A stretch of 64,000 nt of DNA. Source: Flaccisagitta enflata. Its lineage: Eukaryota; Chaetognatha; Sagittoidea; Aphragmophora. The stretch is from contig OZ231127.1 in NCBI GenBank assembly GCA_965153355.1, positions 59,148,001 through 59,212,000 on the forward strand, written 5' to 3'. Every line of letters begins with the position of its first letter. Within the stretch, counting starts at the first letter, position 1. Of this stretch, positions 14,401 through 24,178 are shown one piece after another. The notes beneath the pieces were generated by a model. That model worked only from the letters and a program-made list of their open reading frames with translations. It had not been told where the DNA came from and did no database searches. Made by a program: the position numbers and the translations under genes.

Positions 14401-17400
14401 CTCGAATTTGTAAAAAAATTTAATGATTTAAATGGTCATTACGCAAAATCTTTGAGAAAATAACTATGTACAGAGAATAACAATTTTTTAGGTAAATTCA
14501 TTTATGTTATCATTAACAAATACAAAACAGTTACTGTCATAATGACTTGTATTTACTCATACTGTAATTCCATTATTTCAATAAGTACAACATACAAAAA
14601 GAAGACACGCTAAGAACATTTCAGCCTGAAATTTGCAATTATTTAAGGACATCCCAGCCTCAGAAAAAATCTACTGGTCCATATAAAAAAAAAGAATAAA
14701 AAAGTAGTCTTCTGTGAACACATTCAATAAGAGGGGAAAAAGATCAATTCCTTTCACTACTGTCTCACATCAGGTATGAGACAAGAATGATATTACAATG
14801 CGGTTTTTTGCATTTTTGCAGAGTTCCCAAGTGAAGAAACTAACAGGTCGCCTAAGGGCAATATATGGCCAGCGATACCCGTTGCCCTGCTTTTGATGAT
14901 TGTGGATCAAAAAAAGAGGAAGCAGGGCAGTGGCCCTGAAGGGGAAGAAGTCCTGTAGAACACTGGGGGACTTGTTTGTCTGTCTGTCAGTCCTTCCCAG
15001 TCCCTCTCAGGCCTGAAATCTGCCCTCTCAGACCTGAAATCTGCCCTCTCAGACCTGAAATCTGCCCTCTCAGGCCTAAAATCTGAGAAGGCAGATTTTA
15101 GCCCTGAGAGGACAGGTTTTAAGCCTGAGAGGGCAGACTCCGGGCCCGAGAGGGCAGATTCCAGGCCCGAGAGGGCAGATTCCAGGCCCAAGAGGGCAGA
15201 TTCAAGGCCCGAGAGGGCAGATTCAAGGCCCGAGAGGGCAGATTCAAGGCCCGAGAGGGCAGATTCAAGGCCCGAGAGGGCAGATTCAAGGCCCGAGAGG
15301 GCAGATTCAAGGCCCGAGAGGGCAGATTCAAGGCCCGAGAGGGCAGATTCAAGGCCCGAGAGGGCAGATTCAAGGCCCGAGAGGGCAGATTCAAGGCCCG
15401 AGAGGGCAGATTCAAGGCCCGAGAGGGCAGATTCAAGGCCCGAGAGGGCAGATTCAAGGCCCGAGAGGGCAGATTCAAGGCCTGAGAGGGCAGATTCAAG
15501 GCCCGAGAGGGAAGATTCAAGGCCTGAGAGGGCAGATTCAAGGCCTGAGAGGGCAGATTCAAGGCCTGAGAGGGCAGATTTCAGGCCTGAGAGGGCAGAT
15601 TTCAGGCCTGAGAGGGCAGATTTCAGGCCTGAGAGGGCAGATTTCAGGCCTAATAAGGCCTGAGGGGACTAACGAACGGATAAACAGACAGACAATTGAA
15701 AGTCCCCTCGTGTTCTACATGACTTCGTCCCCTTTGGTGCCGCTGCCAAAAAAACATCAAGTAGAAAATCTTTCCTGAGGCGCTTTTTGAAAAAAAAGAA
15801 AAATCAGGGTTTTTAACATTACTTTGCAAAGAAAATTTATTAGGTTGGTTTGACCTATTCATTGACAGCATAATGTTAATCCTGATAAAACTTCAATTCA
15901 TTTGATAGGTCGCACAGTATAGATTTCATAAGAAATGAAAAATTCATATTTTAGGCCACCGTTGTAGTTTTGTAACGGTGGCTTTAAGAATGAAAATTTT
16001 ATTTTTTGAGAAAACTACATAGTGCGACCTATCAAATGAAAGGGAATTTCATCAGGATTAACATGATGAGCACTGTCAATTGACAGGTCAAACCAACCTG
16101 AAAAAAATTCCATGCAAAATGAACTTAAAAATCTTGTATTTTTCATTTTTTTCAAAAAGAGCCTTGGGAAAGATTTTCTACTTGATAATCCTTGGTTTGC
16201 ATACTCATGAACTCTGCAAAAATGCAAAAAACCGCAAACCTTATATGAGACAGAAGTGCTTTCTAAAACCAACTATCAATCAATTTGTACAGACATTTTT
16301 TTACAAAAATCTATTTTCTGATGCACATTTCATACATGTATACATGGTAAAGCATCTGAATGATATTCCAATTAAAAGTAAAAATTTTCTATCCCTAGTT
16401 GCACCACCACCATCATGCAAAGGCGTAATTAATCGTGCTAGAGGAGGGACTGCCTCGGCATCGACGGAGCTAGTTTCAACCCATGCAGCAGCCATGGCAT
16501 TTGATGGTGAGAAACAGAAAACTTTTAGAAAATTAGTCTAACAAAGCATCATTTAGAGCACCTCATTCATCAAAAGCAGCTTAATATATGAGGAATTGCC
16601 TTTTTTTTCTACTTAAGGTCCACAAAGAGAATGGCACTCTAGGGAAGGAATGCCTCAGTGGCTCTTGTATGAACTTGTTGACTCAGCAGCAATTTGCCAA
16701 ATAACTTTCCTTCCAAGAATGGACAATAGTGCCGGAAATGTACCAAGAGACTGCCCCAGTTCCTTTAGATTTGAAGGATCCCATGACGGCACAGCTTTTG
16801 AAACTATTCTCTCCGTTGAAAACCAGGATCCCTGCGTAGCTGATGCTATCCTTACCAAATCATTTGCCAATGATGAAGCATTTAGGTTCTACAGATTTAC
16901 AGTGCTGGATGTTCCTGGAAGAGCTGCTAATCTAAGAACATTAGCCCAGCAACAGAATGCCAAATATGTAATCATCAGAGATCTGAGATTCTTTGGAAAT
17001 AATGACTCCATTCCCTGCAGTTCCAGTAACATCGCTACAGGTACAACTTGTATAACGTAGAGTATTCCCCCCCCCCTGTGAAGGGGGAGATTACTACAAT
17101 CTGATACTATTTCACCATGTTCATACTTTCTAGGGTAGAAAATCAAAGACCCAGAGGGGGGAAGAAATTGTAAGCCGCTTCTAAAAACAACCCTAACATA
17201 TGTATATTACCATATACAGATGCAGATTATTAGCATATCATCATTGAGATAAAAACTCAAAACATTGTTACATCCCTGAATAAAATGAGAGAAGCACACA
17301 AGAAGCTTTATTTTTCTCAACTACCTACACACTTCCCTAACGTAAAAAGTTGAAACCATTTTCAAAATCAATTTCTTTAACTCCTCTTTTTTAGGCGGCA

Positions 17401-19507
17401 CTCCAACAGCATCCTCAGAGATAATATCAAGTGCAGGAGCTTTGCAAGGCTTTGCGGGACCAGACACAGCTTGGCATAGTACAGAGGGAATGCCCCAGTC
17501 CATCAGTTATGCACTGACAGAGCCTAGGATAGCGTGTGAGATAAGTTTTTTACCCAGGCCTGATAACTCAGCCGGTAATGCTGTTCCTGACTGCCCTAAA
17601 AACTTTGAAATTATTGGCGTTGACTCAAACAACAATCCAACATTGCTGAAACAAGTAACAGAGAATCAGTGCGAGTTCAGAAATAGAATTAGGGTAGGTC
17701 TGGTCAACTACTCCAGTTACAGATCATACAGAATTAACATTCTTGATGTACATGGAAGAGCAGATGGAAATAAGTTTGCCGTCATTAGTGACATTCAAAT
17801 TCATGGTAGAAACTCATGTAACCCAAATCCATGCAACGGAAGAACATGTGTGGAAGATGAATCAAATACAAATGGATACAGATGTGAGTGCCCTGCAGGG
17901 GCAGGTAATGAATGTGATACAGAGATATGTGATTCAACATCATGCAATGGCAACGGTGTTTGTACCATAGTAAACAGTAACCCCTCCTGCAGATGCCAAG
18001 AAGGATATTCTGGAGAGAGATGTGAAGTTCCATCTTGTTCACCAAATCCATGCCAAAACAATGGTGAGTGCTTTTAAAATTGTTTCTTTTAACCAATTAA
18101 CAAGGTTCCCTATTTGACTGCTTTAGGAGATCTGCAGACAAAGTAAAAATTATGTCCATAATGTGTCATGCAGGATCATAATAAGTTTAAGGCTACAAAT
18201 CTACGGGAAGGGAACTACATAAACTTCTTGATCTAGCATTATACAAAATATAATATCAACATTTAGTTAAATCACTTGAATAGGTATGACAAAATTGGAT
18301 CCATTAAGTGGCTCTCCATTACCCTTGGATCCGTTATAGTGGGGTTTAACTGTACAAAACAAATATTTGTGATGTGGGTGTTCATGGTATATATAAATAA
18401 TGGTCCTCATCTTATGTTAACAACTCAGGCAACTGCACCATTGATGGCTCTGCTAGGAGATGTGAATGTGCCAACAATTACACGGGTGAAATATGTCAGA
18501 CAGCCCCTGGAGTATGTAATCCCAATCCTTGCCAAAATGGGGCCGAGTGCTCGGAAGTAAATGGACAAGCCAATTGTCAATGCAGAGTTGGCTGGACAGG
18601 TATTGGAGCAGTGTACTGGAAAATCATCTGGTCAGCCCAGGTTATGAAAACCGAAACAGTTGCTAGGAGTCAACTCTAACATGAGGCTTAAAAGAATCAG
18701 CTTTGTTTTAAAGTTATCTTACTCATTTCCCTTTGAATGGCAGGTAGTACATGTGAAACACCAGTGAACGAATGCACAAATACACCATGTCAGAATGATG
18801 GAATATGCATACCAAATACTCTGTCAACCAACGGGTACCTCTGCAACTGTCATGCTGGTTACAGGTAGGCAAATCTGAGTGCTGAGCACATAGTGGGCAA
18901 TTGAAGGCATACATGGAAAATTGATTTGGACTTAATCTAGGCACTCCATCATCAGTGTTGTAGTTGCATAGAATGACTCAAAAGAAATTTCTCTCATAAC
19001 TACGGCATTCAATAATACTTTACTGCAGCATTGGTGATAGAGTGCCTAAATCAGTCCAAATCATGTCCTAATTAGATTGGACTCTTTGTAAATAGAACAT
19101 GAAAAGTGCTTTAAGGTAGTTTTATTTGAATGCCCAAATCCAAACCCAAATCCTAATAACCAGGCTCCTCAGACAAAAAACTTCTTTTGCTTTGCCCTCC
19201 CCCTCATTTAATCACCACCTTCAAATGTTTTTGCAAGGGAAGAATTAGGCATAATTAGACAATGTGCATCTTATAAAGACGATTATTATTAATACTTTTT
19301 ATCAGTGGAGCAAGATGCGAGACTGTGATCACCTCACCAGTGGATTGTGTCAACAGAGATGCGGGTGATTACCCTGACAATGTTTGCCCCTCCAATGTGT
19401 ACTACACTTGCCAAGGGAACAAAGGCTGGCTTCGCAGATGCAACCCGCAATTGGTCTATTCATCAGCAAGAAATCAGTGTGTCTGGCCACATGAAATAAC
19501 ATGTTAG
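1..19507 (+). CDS. Secreted modular protein: five discoidin-like modules, five EGF domains, chitin-binding tail (5' end missing)
   Basis: Spliced gene, open at the left edge. Exons: 1-97, 240-439, 2720-2797, 3042-3224, 8114-8225, 8364-8534, 11106-11246, 11772-12013, 13290-13463, 16399-16506, 16618-17040, 17395-18063, 18429-18599, 18744-18864, 19306-19507. All junctions are GT/AG and every phase agrees, giving 1029 residues plus TAG. Each N-terminal module carries a WHS/WNS..GMPQ start, the motif FLPRxDNSxGNxPxDCP, and a DVxGR...FVVIRD end, as in galactose-binding-like F5/8C (discoidin) folds. They lie at about residues 1-118 (partial), 149-310, 325-460, 470-635 and 650-775. Five six-cysteine EGF-like domains follow (about 784-968), then a six-cysteine chitin-binding type-2 (peritrophin/CBM14) domain (about 974-1029). 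The architecture suggests an extracellular-matrix, mucus or cuticle adhesion protein; this is inferred. No transmembrane segment is seen. The signal peptide would lie outside the window. The discoidin assignment is likely but divergent. Most junctions between modules use phase-1 introns, as expected for shuffled extracellular domains. Confidence 0.86.
240..439 (+). CDS. Exon: discoidin-like module 1, middle
   Basis: The acceptor TTCATCCAG is followed by VDNSMGNAPNDCP and then YRILINDVPG. The donor is CCAG|GTATGT, phase 1. It matches the module core found four more times in this gene. Confidence 0.88.
744..1320. repeat. Foldback element with ~20 bp satellite core
   Basis: Inverted arms reading GGGCAGCGGCCCCGAAGGGG...GATGACCTATG face each other at 744-800 and 1180-1237. 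The core (840-1140) is a degenerate array of AGGCCCAAATCCCAGCCTC-like units. A longer right end (to about 1320) matches the left end near 62875. Lies in intron 2 of the discoidin/EGF gene. Confidence 0.8.
1328..2430. repeat. Long imperfect palindrome with satellite tail
   Basis: 1427-1700 and 1745-2021 are inverted copies, including GTGCGACCTATCAAATGAAA and the GGATCCTGAGAAC ends. A similar hairpin is at 15750-16190. The stretch 2090-2350 is a degenerate GGGCAGATTTCAGGCCTGA array. It begins with the CAAGGGCAATATGTGGTCAG end shared with 14848 and 32174. Confidence 0.75.
2590..2664 (+). repeat. Partial copy of the ~140 bp 3'-hairpin interspersed element
   Basis: Carries the GACGGACC-type tract, then GGGGTGTAGAGTCGCAT and GTGACTAAAAAAA. 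This is the 3' end of the family best seen at 58397-58536, with a decayed hairpin. Confidence 0.6.
2720..2797 (+). CDS. Exon: discoidin-like module 1, end
   Basis: The acceptor GATATTGCAG is followed by RGGEDKFVVIRGIQFF, the C-terminal strand motif of the module. The donor is AAA|GTAAGT, phase 1. Confidence 0.85.
3042..3224 (+). CDS. Exon: Ser/Thr/Pro linker and start of module 2
   Basis: After the acceptor ATACCAG the exon encodes an S/T/P-rich linker, including a repeated APSTV, that is probably O-glycosylated. It then encodes the first strand of the second module (CDIDSRNYGINGTA..). The donor is TCAG|GTGACA, phase 1. The frame stays open to 3487, but the downstream part does not match the module and is taken as intron. 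Confidence 0.8.
3587..4621. repeat. Inverted-repeat element (~1.0 kb) in an intron
   Basis: TCATGAAATTTTCA...GTGACGG at the left and CCGTCAC...TGAAAATTTCATGA at the right form imperfect arms around a centre near 4100. No coding region is seen. It abuts the hairpin element that follows. Confidence 0.65.
4622..4786 (-). repeat. ~140 bp 3'-hairpin interspersed element (full, reverse)
   Basis: Read on the minus strand it runs from AACAAGGCCGGATACAC to a decayed hairpin and TAAAAA. It has the internal NGCAGGGGCAGTAATGCGAA and GACGGAC tracts of the family. Confidence 0.75.
5127..7200. mobile_element. TA-flanked terminal-inverted-repeat element, 2.07 kb
   Basis: The ends CCCTGCTTTCAATATTGAG (5127) and its complement (ending 7200) are each flanked by TA (5125-5126 and 7201-7202). 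The outer TIR extends about 70 bases through an AAAACCTTTATTGCGTC motif. A second near-perfect palindrome (6190-6775) is nested inside. No transposase ORF is visible, so it is probably a non-autonomous element of a TA-targeting superfamily. The same ends occur at 57763-61037. Confidence 0.82.
7369..7679. repeat. Short inverted-repeat element with C/G-run ends
   Basis: GTATAATGTTGAGT at 7369 and its complement ending at 7679 bracket runs of C and G and repeated GGGAAGAAAATCAAA. Related blocks occur at 9030-9316 and 17055-17170. Confidence 0.7.
8114..8225 (+). CDS. Exon: discoidin-like module 2, second part
   Basis: The acceptor TGTGGCAG is followed by ERREWGSQQGMPQHIGY and then C..SFLPRMDN. 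The donor AACAG|GTATTT leaves phase 2, splitting the Ser of DNS. Confidence 0.86.
8364..8534 (+). CDS. Exon: discoidin-like module 2, third part
   Basis: The acceptor CTTTGCAG is followed by LGNVPRDCPKDYNVEASND and then a Cys-containing loop (DAPDC). It ends in FNSYR with the donor TACAG|GTAACA, phase 2. Confidence 0.87.
8690..8987. repeat. ATACAATATCGAT-type minisatellite and partial hairpin element
   Basis: 8690-8780 is a run of degenerate ~10-12 bp units (GATACAATAT). 8800-8930 has degenerate AAAATACC units. 8928-8987 is the 3' part of the hairpin element (GACGGATGG...CGCGACTAAAA). Confidence 0.6.
9030..9316. repeat. C/G-run inverted-repeat element, diverged copy
   Basis: Contains TTTGATTTTCTTCCCCCC and a GGGGGGTGGGGGGAAA end, resembling the element at 7369-7679. 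The rest of the 8535-11105 intron shows a (GAAT)n run at 9730-9760 and no coding signal. Confidence 0.5.
10246..11030. repeat. Inverted-repeat element (~0.79 kb)
   Basis: TATTGGTCAGGATTC...GACCTAAAAAGGCTGTAG at the left is mirrored at 10905-11030. The centre is near 10640. It ends about 75 bases upstream of the splice acceptor at 11105. Confidence 0.7.
11106..11246 (+). CDS. Exon: discoidin-like module 2 end, linker to module 3
   Basis: The acceptor TCAACCAG is followed by IHVIDVNGRADGNKFVVIRD and LRLFG, the module's closing strands. A short linker follows, ending in TASS, with the donor ATC|GTAAGT in phase 2. Confidence 0.88.
11371..11423. repeat. (GA)n microsatellite
   Basis: Uninterrupted GA dinucleotide run in the intron between exons 11106-11246 and 11772-12013. 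Confidence 0.95.
11772..12013 (+). CDS. Exon: discoidin-like module 3, main part
   Basis: The acceptor CCCATTTTAG is followed by the complete N-terminal half of module 3: GPDTEWNSADGMPQ, then C..TFLPRRDNSMGN, PRDCP and IEGSNDGSSF. The donor is GAGG|GTAAAT, phase 1. Confidence 0.9.
12662..12910. repeat. Short palindrome in an intron
   Basis: CTTCAAATTTGCAAGC near 12685 faces GCTTGCAAATTTGCAG near 12870. No gene is seen in 12014-13289. Confidence 0.55.
13290..13463 (+). CDS. Exon: discoidin-like module 3, end
   Basis: The acceptor TTTGAAG follows a pyrimidine-rich tract. The exon encodes LPACVEGQQIETLLNNED and ends VPGRSDGRQFVVLRDIKMFG. The donor is ACAG|GTTATT, phase 1. The start was chosen because it fits the phase of exon 11772-12013 and restores the loop Cys. 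Confidence 0.82.
14848..15750. repeat. Foldback element with a strand-switching 21 bp satellite
   Basis: Arms reading GGGCAGTGGCCCTGAAGGGG...GTCCTGTAGAACAC (14925) and its complement (to 15747) enclose a satellite. Units read CTCAGGCCTGAAATCTGCC to about 15085, then reverse and continue as about 27 copies of a 21 bp unit containing GAGAGGGCAGATTCAAGG (15100-15655). The long repetitive frames here are an effect of the 21 bp period, not genes. Confidence 0.85.
15750..16190. repeat. Palindrome related to 1427-2021
   Basis: Arms include GATAGGTCGCACAGTAT and CTACATAGTGCGACCTATC around a GCCACCGTT...AACGGTGGC centre near 15970. It is non-coding and directly follows the foldback element. Confidence 0.75.
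16399..16506 (+). CDS. Exon: discoidin-like module 4, start
   Basis: The acceptor TATCCCTAG is followed by APPPSCKGVINRARGGTASA and then AAAMAFDG, a typical first strand with the A-x-DG motif. The donor is GATG|GTGAGA, phase 1. Confidence 0.85.
16618..17040 (+). CDS. Exon: discoidin-like module 4, remainder
   Basis: This 423-base exon carries a whole module body after acceptor CTTAAG: PQREWHSREGMPQW, FLPRMDNSAGNVPRDCP, a loop with Cys, FTVLDVPGR and YVIIRDLRFFG. The donor is ACAG|GTACAA, phase 1. Confidence 0.92.
17055..17175. repeat. C-run repeat fragment in a short intron
   Basis: GTAGAGTATTCCCCCCCC... and AGGGGGGAAGAAAT resemble the ends of the 7369-7679 element. It lies within intron 17041-17394. 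Confidence 0.45.
17395..18063 (+). CDS. Exon: discoidin-like module 5 and first EGF domains
   Basis: Largest exon of the gene (669 bases). After acceptor CTTTTTTAG it encodes module 5, ending FAVISDIQIHG. Two complete EGF-like domains follow, with the six-Cys pattern starting at SCNPNPC and at ICDSTSC, then the first half of a third. The donor is AATG|GTGAGT, phase 1. Confidence 0.93.
18429..18599 (+). CDS. Exon: EGF-like domains 3 (end) and 4
   Basis: Acceptor AACTCAG. It completes EGF 3 (CECANNYTGEIC) and encodes most of EGF 4 (CNPNPCQNGAEC..CQCRVGWTG). The donor is ACAG|GTATTG, phase 1. Confidence 0.9.
18744..18864 (+). CDS. Exon: EGF-like domain 5
   Basis: Acceptor AATGGCAG. It encodes the last Cys of EGF 4 and most of EGF 5 (NECTNTPCQNDGIC..CNCHAGY). 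The donor is ACAG|GTAGGC, phase 2. Confidence 0.9.
19306..19507 (+). CDS. Terminal exon: chitin-binding type-2 domain
   Basis: Acceptor TTTATCAG. After the last Cys of EGF 5 it encodes a peritrophin-like domain with six cysteines: DCVN, NVC, YYTC, RRC, QCVWP and the final Cys, which is immediately followed by TAG at 19505-19507. The aromatic pair YY before the third Cys is typical of chitin-binding type-2 domains. Confidence 0.9.
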
Positions 19508-20119
19508 GAGAGGGTACTAACTACTAAAAAGAAGCTAGGGCTAGAGTTTTAGCACATAAGGTTTCACATTTTCCACTGTAAAATCAATACCATGCATTTA
19601 TATCAGAGACCTTTGTACATAGTGCAGCGTCTAGATGTTTTTAAACAATTTTTGTTAAAACCTTTGGGCAGGTTAATAGTTAATCTCATGAAAGACGTCC
19701 TTTTAGATAATAGTGCTGCTAAGAAGGTAACCAACATTTCCATTAATTGCATGCCGTGCCACTACCACACATAGCGGGTTCATTGGTCAAATTCAGCTCA
19801 TCCAACACATACTTCAGGAACTAACACACCACACTGGCCCTCTCCAAATGCCCTTTCAAACTTTGTAGTTACTGCAGAGCCACAGACAAATAGTCCCAGC
19901 CTTGATCATGAACCATTAGTGTTGCATGTTTCTACTGCAGGCCTATTTTAACTAAGCGCACTCATTGGACATCTTCAATAGTGCTTAGGACACTTCTCTC
20001 ATCATGCAGTGGATACATAGTAACTCAATTTCATACCAACAACAAATCATTCATTTCTCTGAACAGTCAAGTGTTTTCATGTAAAAGAAAATTGACAACA
20101 AAAGGGGTCCAGCACCTGG

Positions 20120-22745
20120 GTAGCTTAGAAAGTGACGCCAGTCTTGTAATGAACAAAACTAGTCTAGCAATGAACACAAGCCTAGCTCCCAGTTTTGTCA
20201 TGACCACTCACCTAGATTACAGTCGTGTAATAACCACTTACCTAGCCAGCAGTCTTACCTTGTAAGCAGTCTATTAATAACCACTTACCTTTCTAGCTAT
20301 CTTGTAATGACCACTCATCAAGTCACTGTCTTGTAATGATCACTTACCAAGGTATCAGTATTGTAATGACCACTTACCTAGCTCCCAGCCTTATAATGAC
20401 CACTTAACTTCTGACCAGTCTTGAAAGACACTAATCTCCTTACCAGTCTTTTACTATCCAAATACCTAGCTAGGGGCCCTGTGCTTTACGCCTATCCAGC
20501 TTTCAGTGAAATGACTATTTATGAATCTAGACGCTTGTTCCAATCACCAGTCTTGTAATGACCATTCACTTAGCTAGCAGTCTTGTATTGACCACTTAAC
20601 AAGTAAGCAGTTTCTTCATGACCACTTAGCTAGCGGATTTGTAATGACTTCTCTCTTAGCAGTGTCATAATGTCAACTAACCTCGAGGGCAGTCTTTTTA
20701 TGACCACTTTTCTGGTTTGCGGTCTTGTAATGACCATTTACCTGGCTTGTAGTCTTGTAATGACCTGTTTGACCACATACCTGGCCAGCAGTCTTGTAAT
20801 GACCACATACCTTACTAGCAGTTTTTTAATAACTATCTAACTATCAGTCTTGTAATGACCAGTTCCCTAGTTAGCAGCCTTATAATGACTACTTATCTAG
20901 CATTTATCTTAATGACCACTTACCTAGCTCCATCTTGTAATGACCACTAGCCTTAACTGGTCTTGAAATGACCAGCTTAGTCTTGAAATGATTACTTACA
21001 TAGCCAGTCTAGTAATGACTACCTATTTAGCACATAAAATTACCACTCATCTTAGTCTTGTCACGACTATTTACCTATAGTTACTTTCCTATACCTGTCA
21101 CTGATTTTAACATTTGGGGACCAAGGCATTTTGAAAAAGGCTATATTCTGTTTACCTCATGAAAGCAATGGATTTTGCAACTATGTGGTGCTGTTGTATG
21201 TTTTCTAACTGCAAAAGTCACAGAACAAAATGGTTTAACTAGCTAGCAGCTTTATAATGACCACTTACCTAGAAAGCAGTCCTATAATGTGTAATTACCT
21301 AGCTAGCAATTTTGTCATGACTACTTCCTTAGGCAACAATCTAATGACCTCTTTGCAGACCATCAATCCAACACTCGTCATGACCACTTTCCCAGCTAAT
21401 AGTCTTGTGAAAACCACTAACCTAGAAAGCCATCTTGTTATGTTCACTTTCCTTGCTAGCAATCTTGTAATGACCACATACCTAGCTAGCAGTCATGAAA
21501 TAACCACTTACCTAGCAAGCAGTCTTGCAATAACCACTCACCTAGCTAGCAGTTTTGTAATGACAATTAATCTAAAAAGCAGTTTTGTAATGACAACTTA
21601 TCTAGAAAACAGTCATATAATGATCTGGCTTGCAATCTTGTTATGACCACTTGCCTAGCTTGTGATGACCACTTACTGACACTTACCTACATGGATGTAG
21701 GTAAGTTACCAAGCTAGCAATCTTGTAATGACCACTTACCTAGCTAGTAGTCCTATAATGACAACTTGCCTAAGCTTGAAACATTCACTGATCTAGCCAG
21801 CAGTCTTGTAATGACCACTTACCTGCCTAGCAATCTTGTAACAGCAGTCTTGCAATAACCACTTTCTTAGCAAGCAGTCTTGTAATAACCACTCACCAAG
21901 CTAGCAGTTTTGTTATGACAATTAATTCAAAGAGCAGTCTTGCGATGACCACTTTCCTAGTTTGCAATATTGTTATGACCACTTACCTTGCTTGTAATGA
22001 CCACTTACTTAGCTAGCAGTCATGTAATGACCACTTACCTAGCTAGCAGTCCTAAAACGGCCAATTACCTCAGTTTGTAACGACCACTTACCTAGCCAGC
22101 AGTCTTGTAATGACCACTTATCAGGCTGGCAATCTTGATATAGCCACTCGCCTAGCTGGCAGTCTTTTGGTGACTACTTTCCAACACAGTCTTGCCATGC
22201 TTTCCTAGCTAGCAGTTTGTAATGACAACTCTCCTTAGTAGCAATCTAGCCAATCTAACGATAATATAATGACTTTCCTTGCAATACTGCAATGACCACT
22301 TTTCTCGTTCTCTTGTAATGTGGTAATGACTACTTAACATGCATAGTGTTGTAATGACCACTTAACTAGCTTGGTCTTGTTATGACCACCTACCTTGCTA
22401 GGTTTCTTTACCTATCAAACTTAATATTGTAATAACCACTTAACCAGCTCGGTATTGAGATGACCACATACCAAGCTAGTCTTGTAATGACCACCTACCT
22501 AGATCACTGATCTAGCTCAGTCTTTTAATGATTATTCACCTCCAGCCCAATCTTATTGTGATGACTTCTCTAGCCCATAGAGACCAGTCACACAGCTCAA
22601 TATTGTATTGACCACTTACCTAGCTGGCAGTCTCATAATGACCACTAACCGAGCCAAGTCTCGTTATGACCACGTACACAGCTATCTCTCATAATAACCA
22701 ATGACCTAGTTTAGTCTTGTCAGTTATATTGATGATACAGCCAGT
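20120..22745. repeat. Degenerate ~30 bp tandem array downstream of the discoidin/EGF gene
   Basis: About 2.6 kb of imperfect units close to CTTGTAATGACCACTTACCT followed by AGCTAGCAGT. Neighbouring units differ by substitutions and small indels, so no stable reading frame exists. The flanks 19508-20120 and 22745-23587 show no gene. Confidence 0.85.
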
Positions 22746-23587
22746 CTTGTCACAAACACTTATCCTATTTTCATTTGTCTTTTTCGCATTCATGTTTAAT
22801 GAACGTTTGTCAATACTTAGTCAACACTATATACTCAATTAGAGTAACCCTTAGAGTTAACGCGGGTAGTGAGTCTAAAAGGTTATCTGACACATGAAGG
22901 TACTAACCAATGAATTTTCAGAAATACTGACATGACACTCTTGAGTTGCGCTGTAACTAACTTGTCATATTGTTAAAACCACTTTCATAGCTAATCTTAT
23001 CACGATTGAAGACATTATAATATCCATTGCCCAAGTATCTTTCAAAGATGCGTGTACAAACAAAATTACAAAAAACCTTCAACTAAAATATGAAATTTTA
23101 CATCAATATTCCGAATTGTTTGTGTATTACTGAATCTGCTTATTAGAGTATTATAATATCTCAGTAATTGTTGTTTGTCACATTTATGTGGTTGCACAGT
23201 ATCCATTTTTGAAGGAGTCATGACAAAATGAGGATTTTAATGTGTTAATAATTATACAAATTTTCTTTGTCTGCCCATTTACATACCACGTGTTCTATAA
23301 TGCTCATTATTTTTCATGATGCAGATTCTGCATCACCATATTTTTCTTTCCGCTTTAGAAGTTAAAACATGGCCATCATACCCCCCCCCCCCCTCCCAGC
23401 AATGAGAGTCATTAAAAAAGCTGTCTGATCTTTTTCGTTTTACAACCATTATTCTCCACTCGTTCATGTAAATTTTCAAGCCCAAGTTATTTCATTTTAT
23501 TTGATGCTAGGTGTTACTGGCTAGAACAGACTCCGAAGTGCTTTCTTAGTTCTATTTGACACATTTATTTGATTTGATAATACTTAC

Positions 23588-23646
23588 TTCCAGCTAGACT
23601 AGTACGGCTGCTTATCGAAGGAGCCCGTTCAAGAGGAAACATGGAC
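23588..23646 (-). CDS. Candidate internal micro-exon (59 bp)
   Basis: A strong pyrimidine tract and acceptor (CGACTTTTTTTTCAG) and a perfect donor (GAA|GTAAGTATT) flank 59 bases. Only one frame is open (SMFPLERAPSISSRTSLAG); it enters at phase 2 and leaves at phase 1. It lies on the same strand as, and downstream of, the RNF19-like exons. It cannot join exon 27407-27558 directly because that exon ends at phase 1, so an unseen exon would have to lie between. Evidence is splice-site quality only, and the parent gene is unknown. Confidence 0.4.
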
Positions 23647-24099
23647 CTGAAAAAAAAGTCGGATAGGGAAGTCAGGTAAGAGTGGTTTAGATCGTTACAG
23701 GTTTTCATGACCAACTCATAACAACCAATTACAGCTACACGGTTCAAACCTGTAGATGGGGCCAGGTTCATTACCCCAATTACGTCGTCGTGACGCTGGC
23801 TGACGTCGACTGTCCGAGATCGTCCCAAACATAGCACCCACTCCTGCAAAGTGGTGAAAATTTTCAGTTAAGATCTCGACGCGCAGGTATTGCACAACTC
23901 AATCCTCCTTTTTACTTCTGTGCTGGGTCAGGGATCTGAGGAAAGGGTCAGGGGATCTTTTTGATAGCTATTTATTGATCCCAGTCGATTCACGTATCCT
24001 TTTGGATCTTTTGGGATCCGATCCGAAGCTCAAATTAAGCTCAATTTTCCTTTAAAAAATCTGATTCAATGCATGACACTCAGTGTATTATAGAGATAC

Positions 24100-24102
<3 letters not shown>

Positions 24103-24175
<73 letters not shown>
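24103..24175. repeat. (GA)n microsatellite
   Basis: Long uninterrupted GA run. It is followed at 24195-24250 by two copies of AATGTCCGTCACACAACCCA, a unit that recurs at 26690-26805. Confidence 0.95.

Positions 24176-24178
<3 letters not shown>

Noticed and set aside
15119-15562. 147-codon frame with a seven-residue repeat (NLPSRAL)
   Set aside because: A 21 bp satellite gives a seven-residue period automatically; it lies inside a foldback element.
20120-22745. Possible CRISPR-like array (repeat units with variable parts)
   Set aside because: The genome is eukaryotic, the units are contiguous and degenerate without constant repeats and unique spacers, and no cas genes are present.
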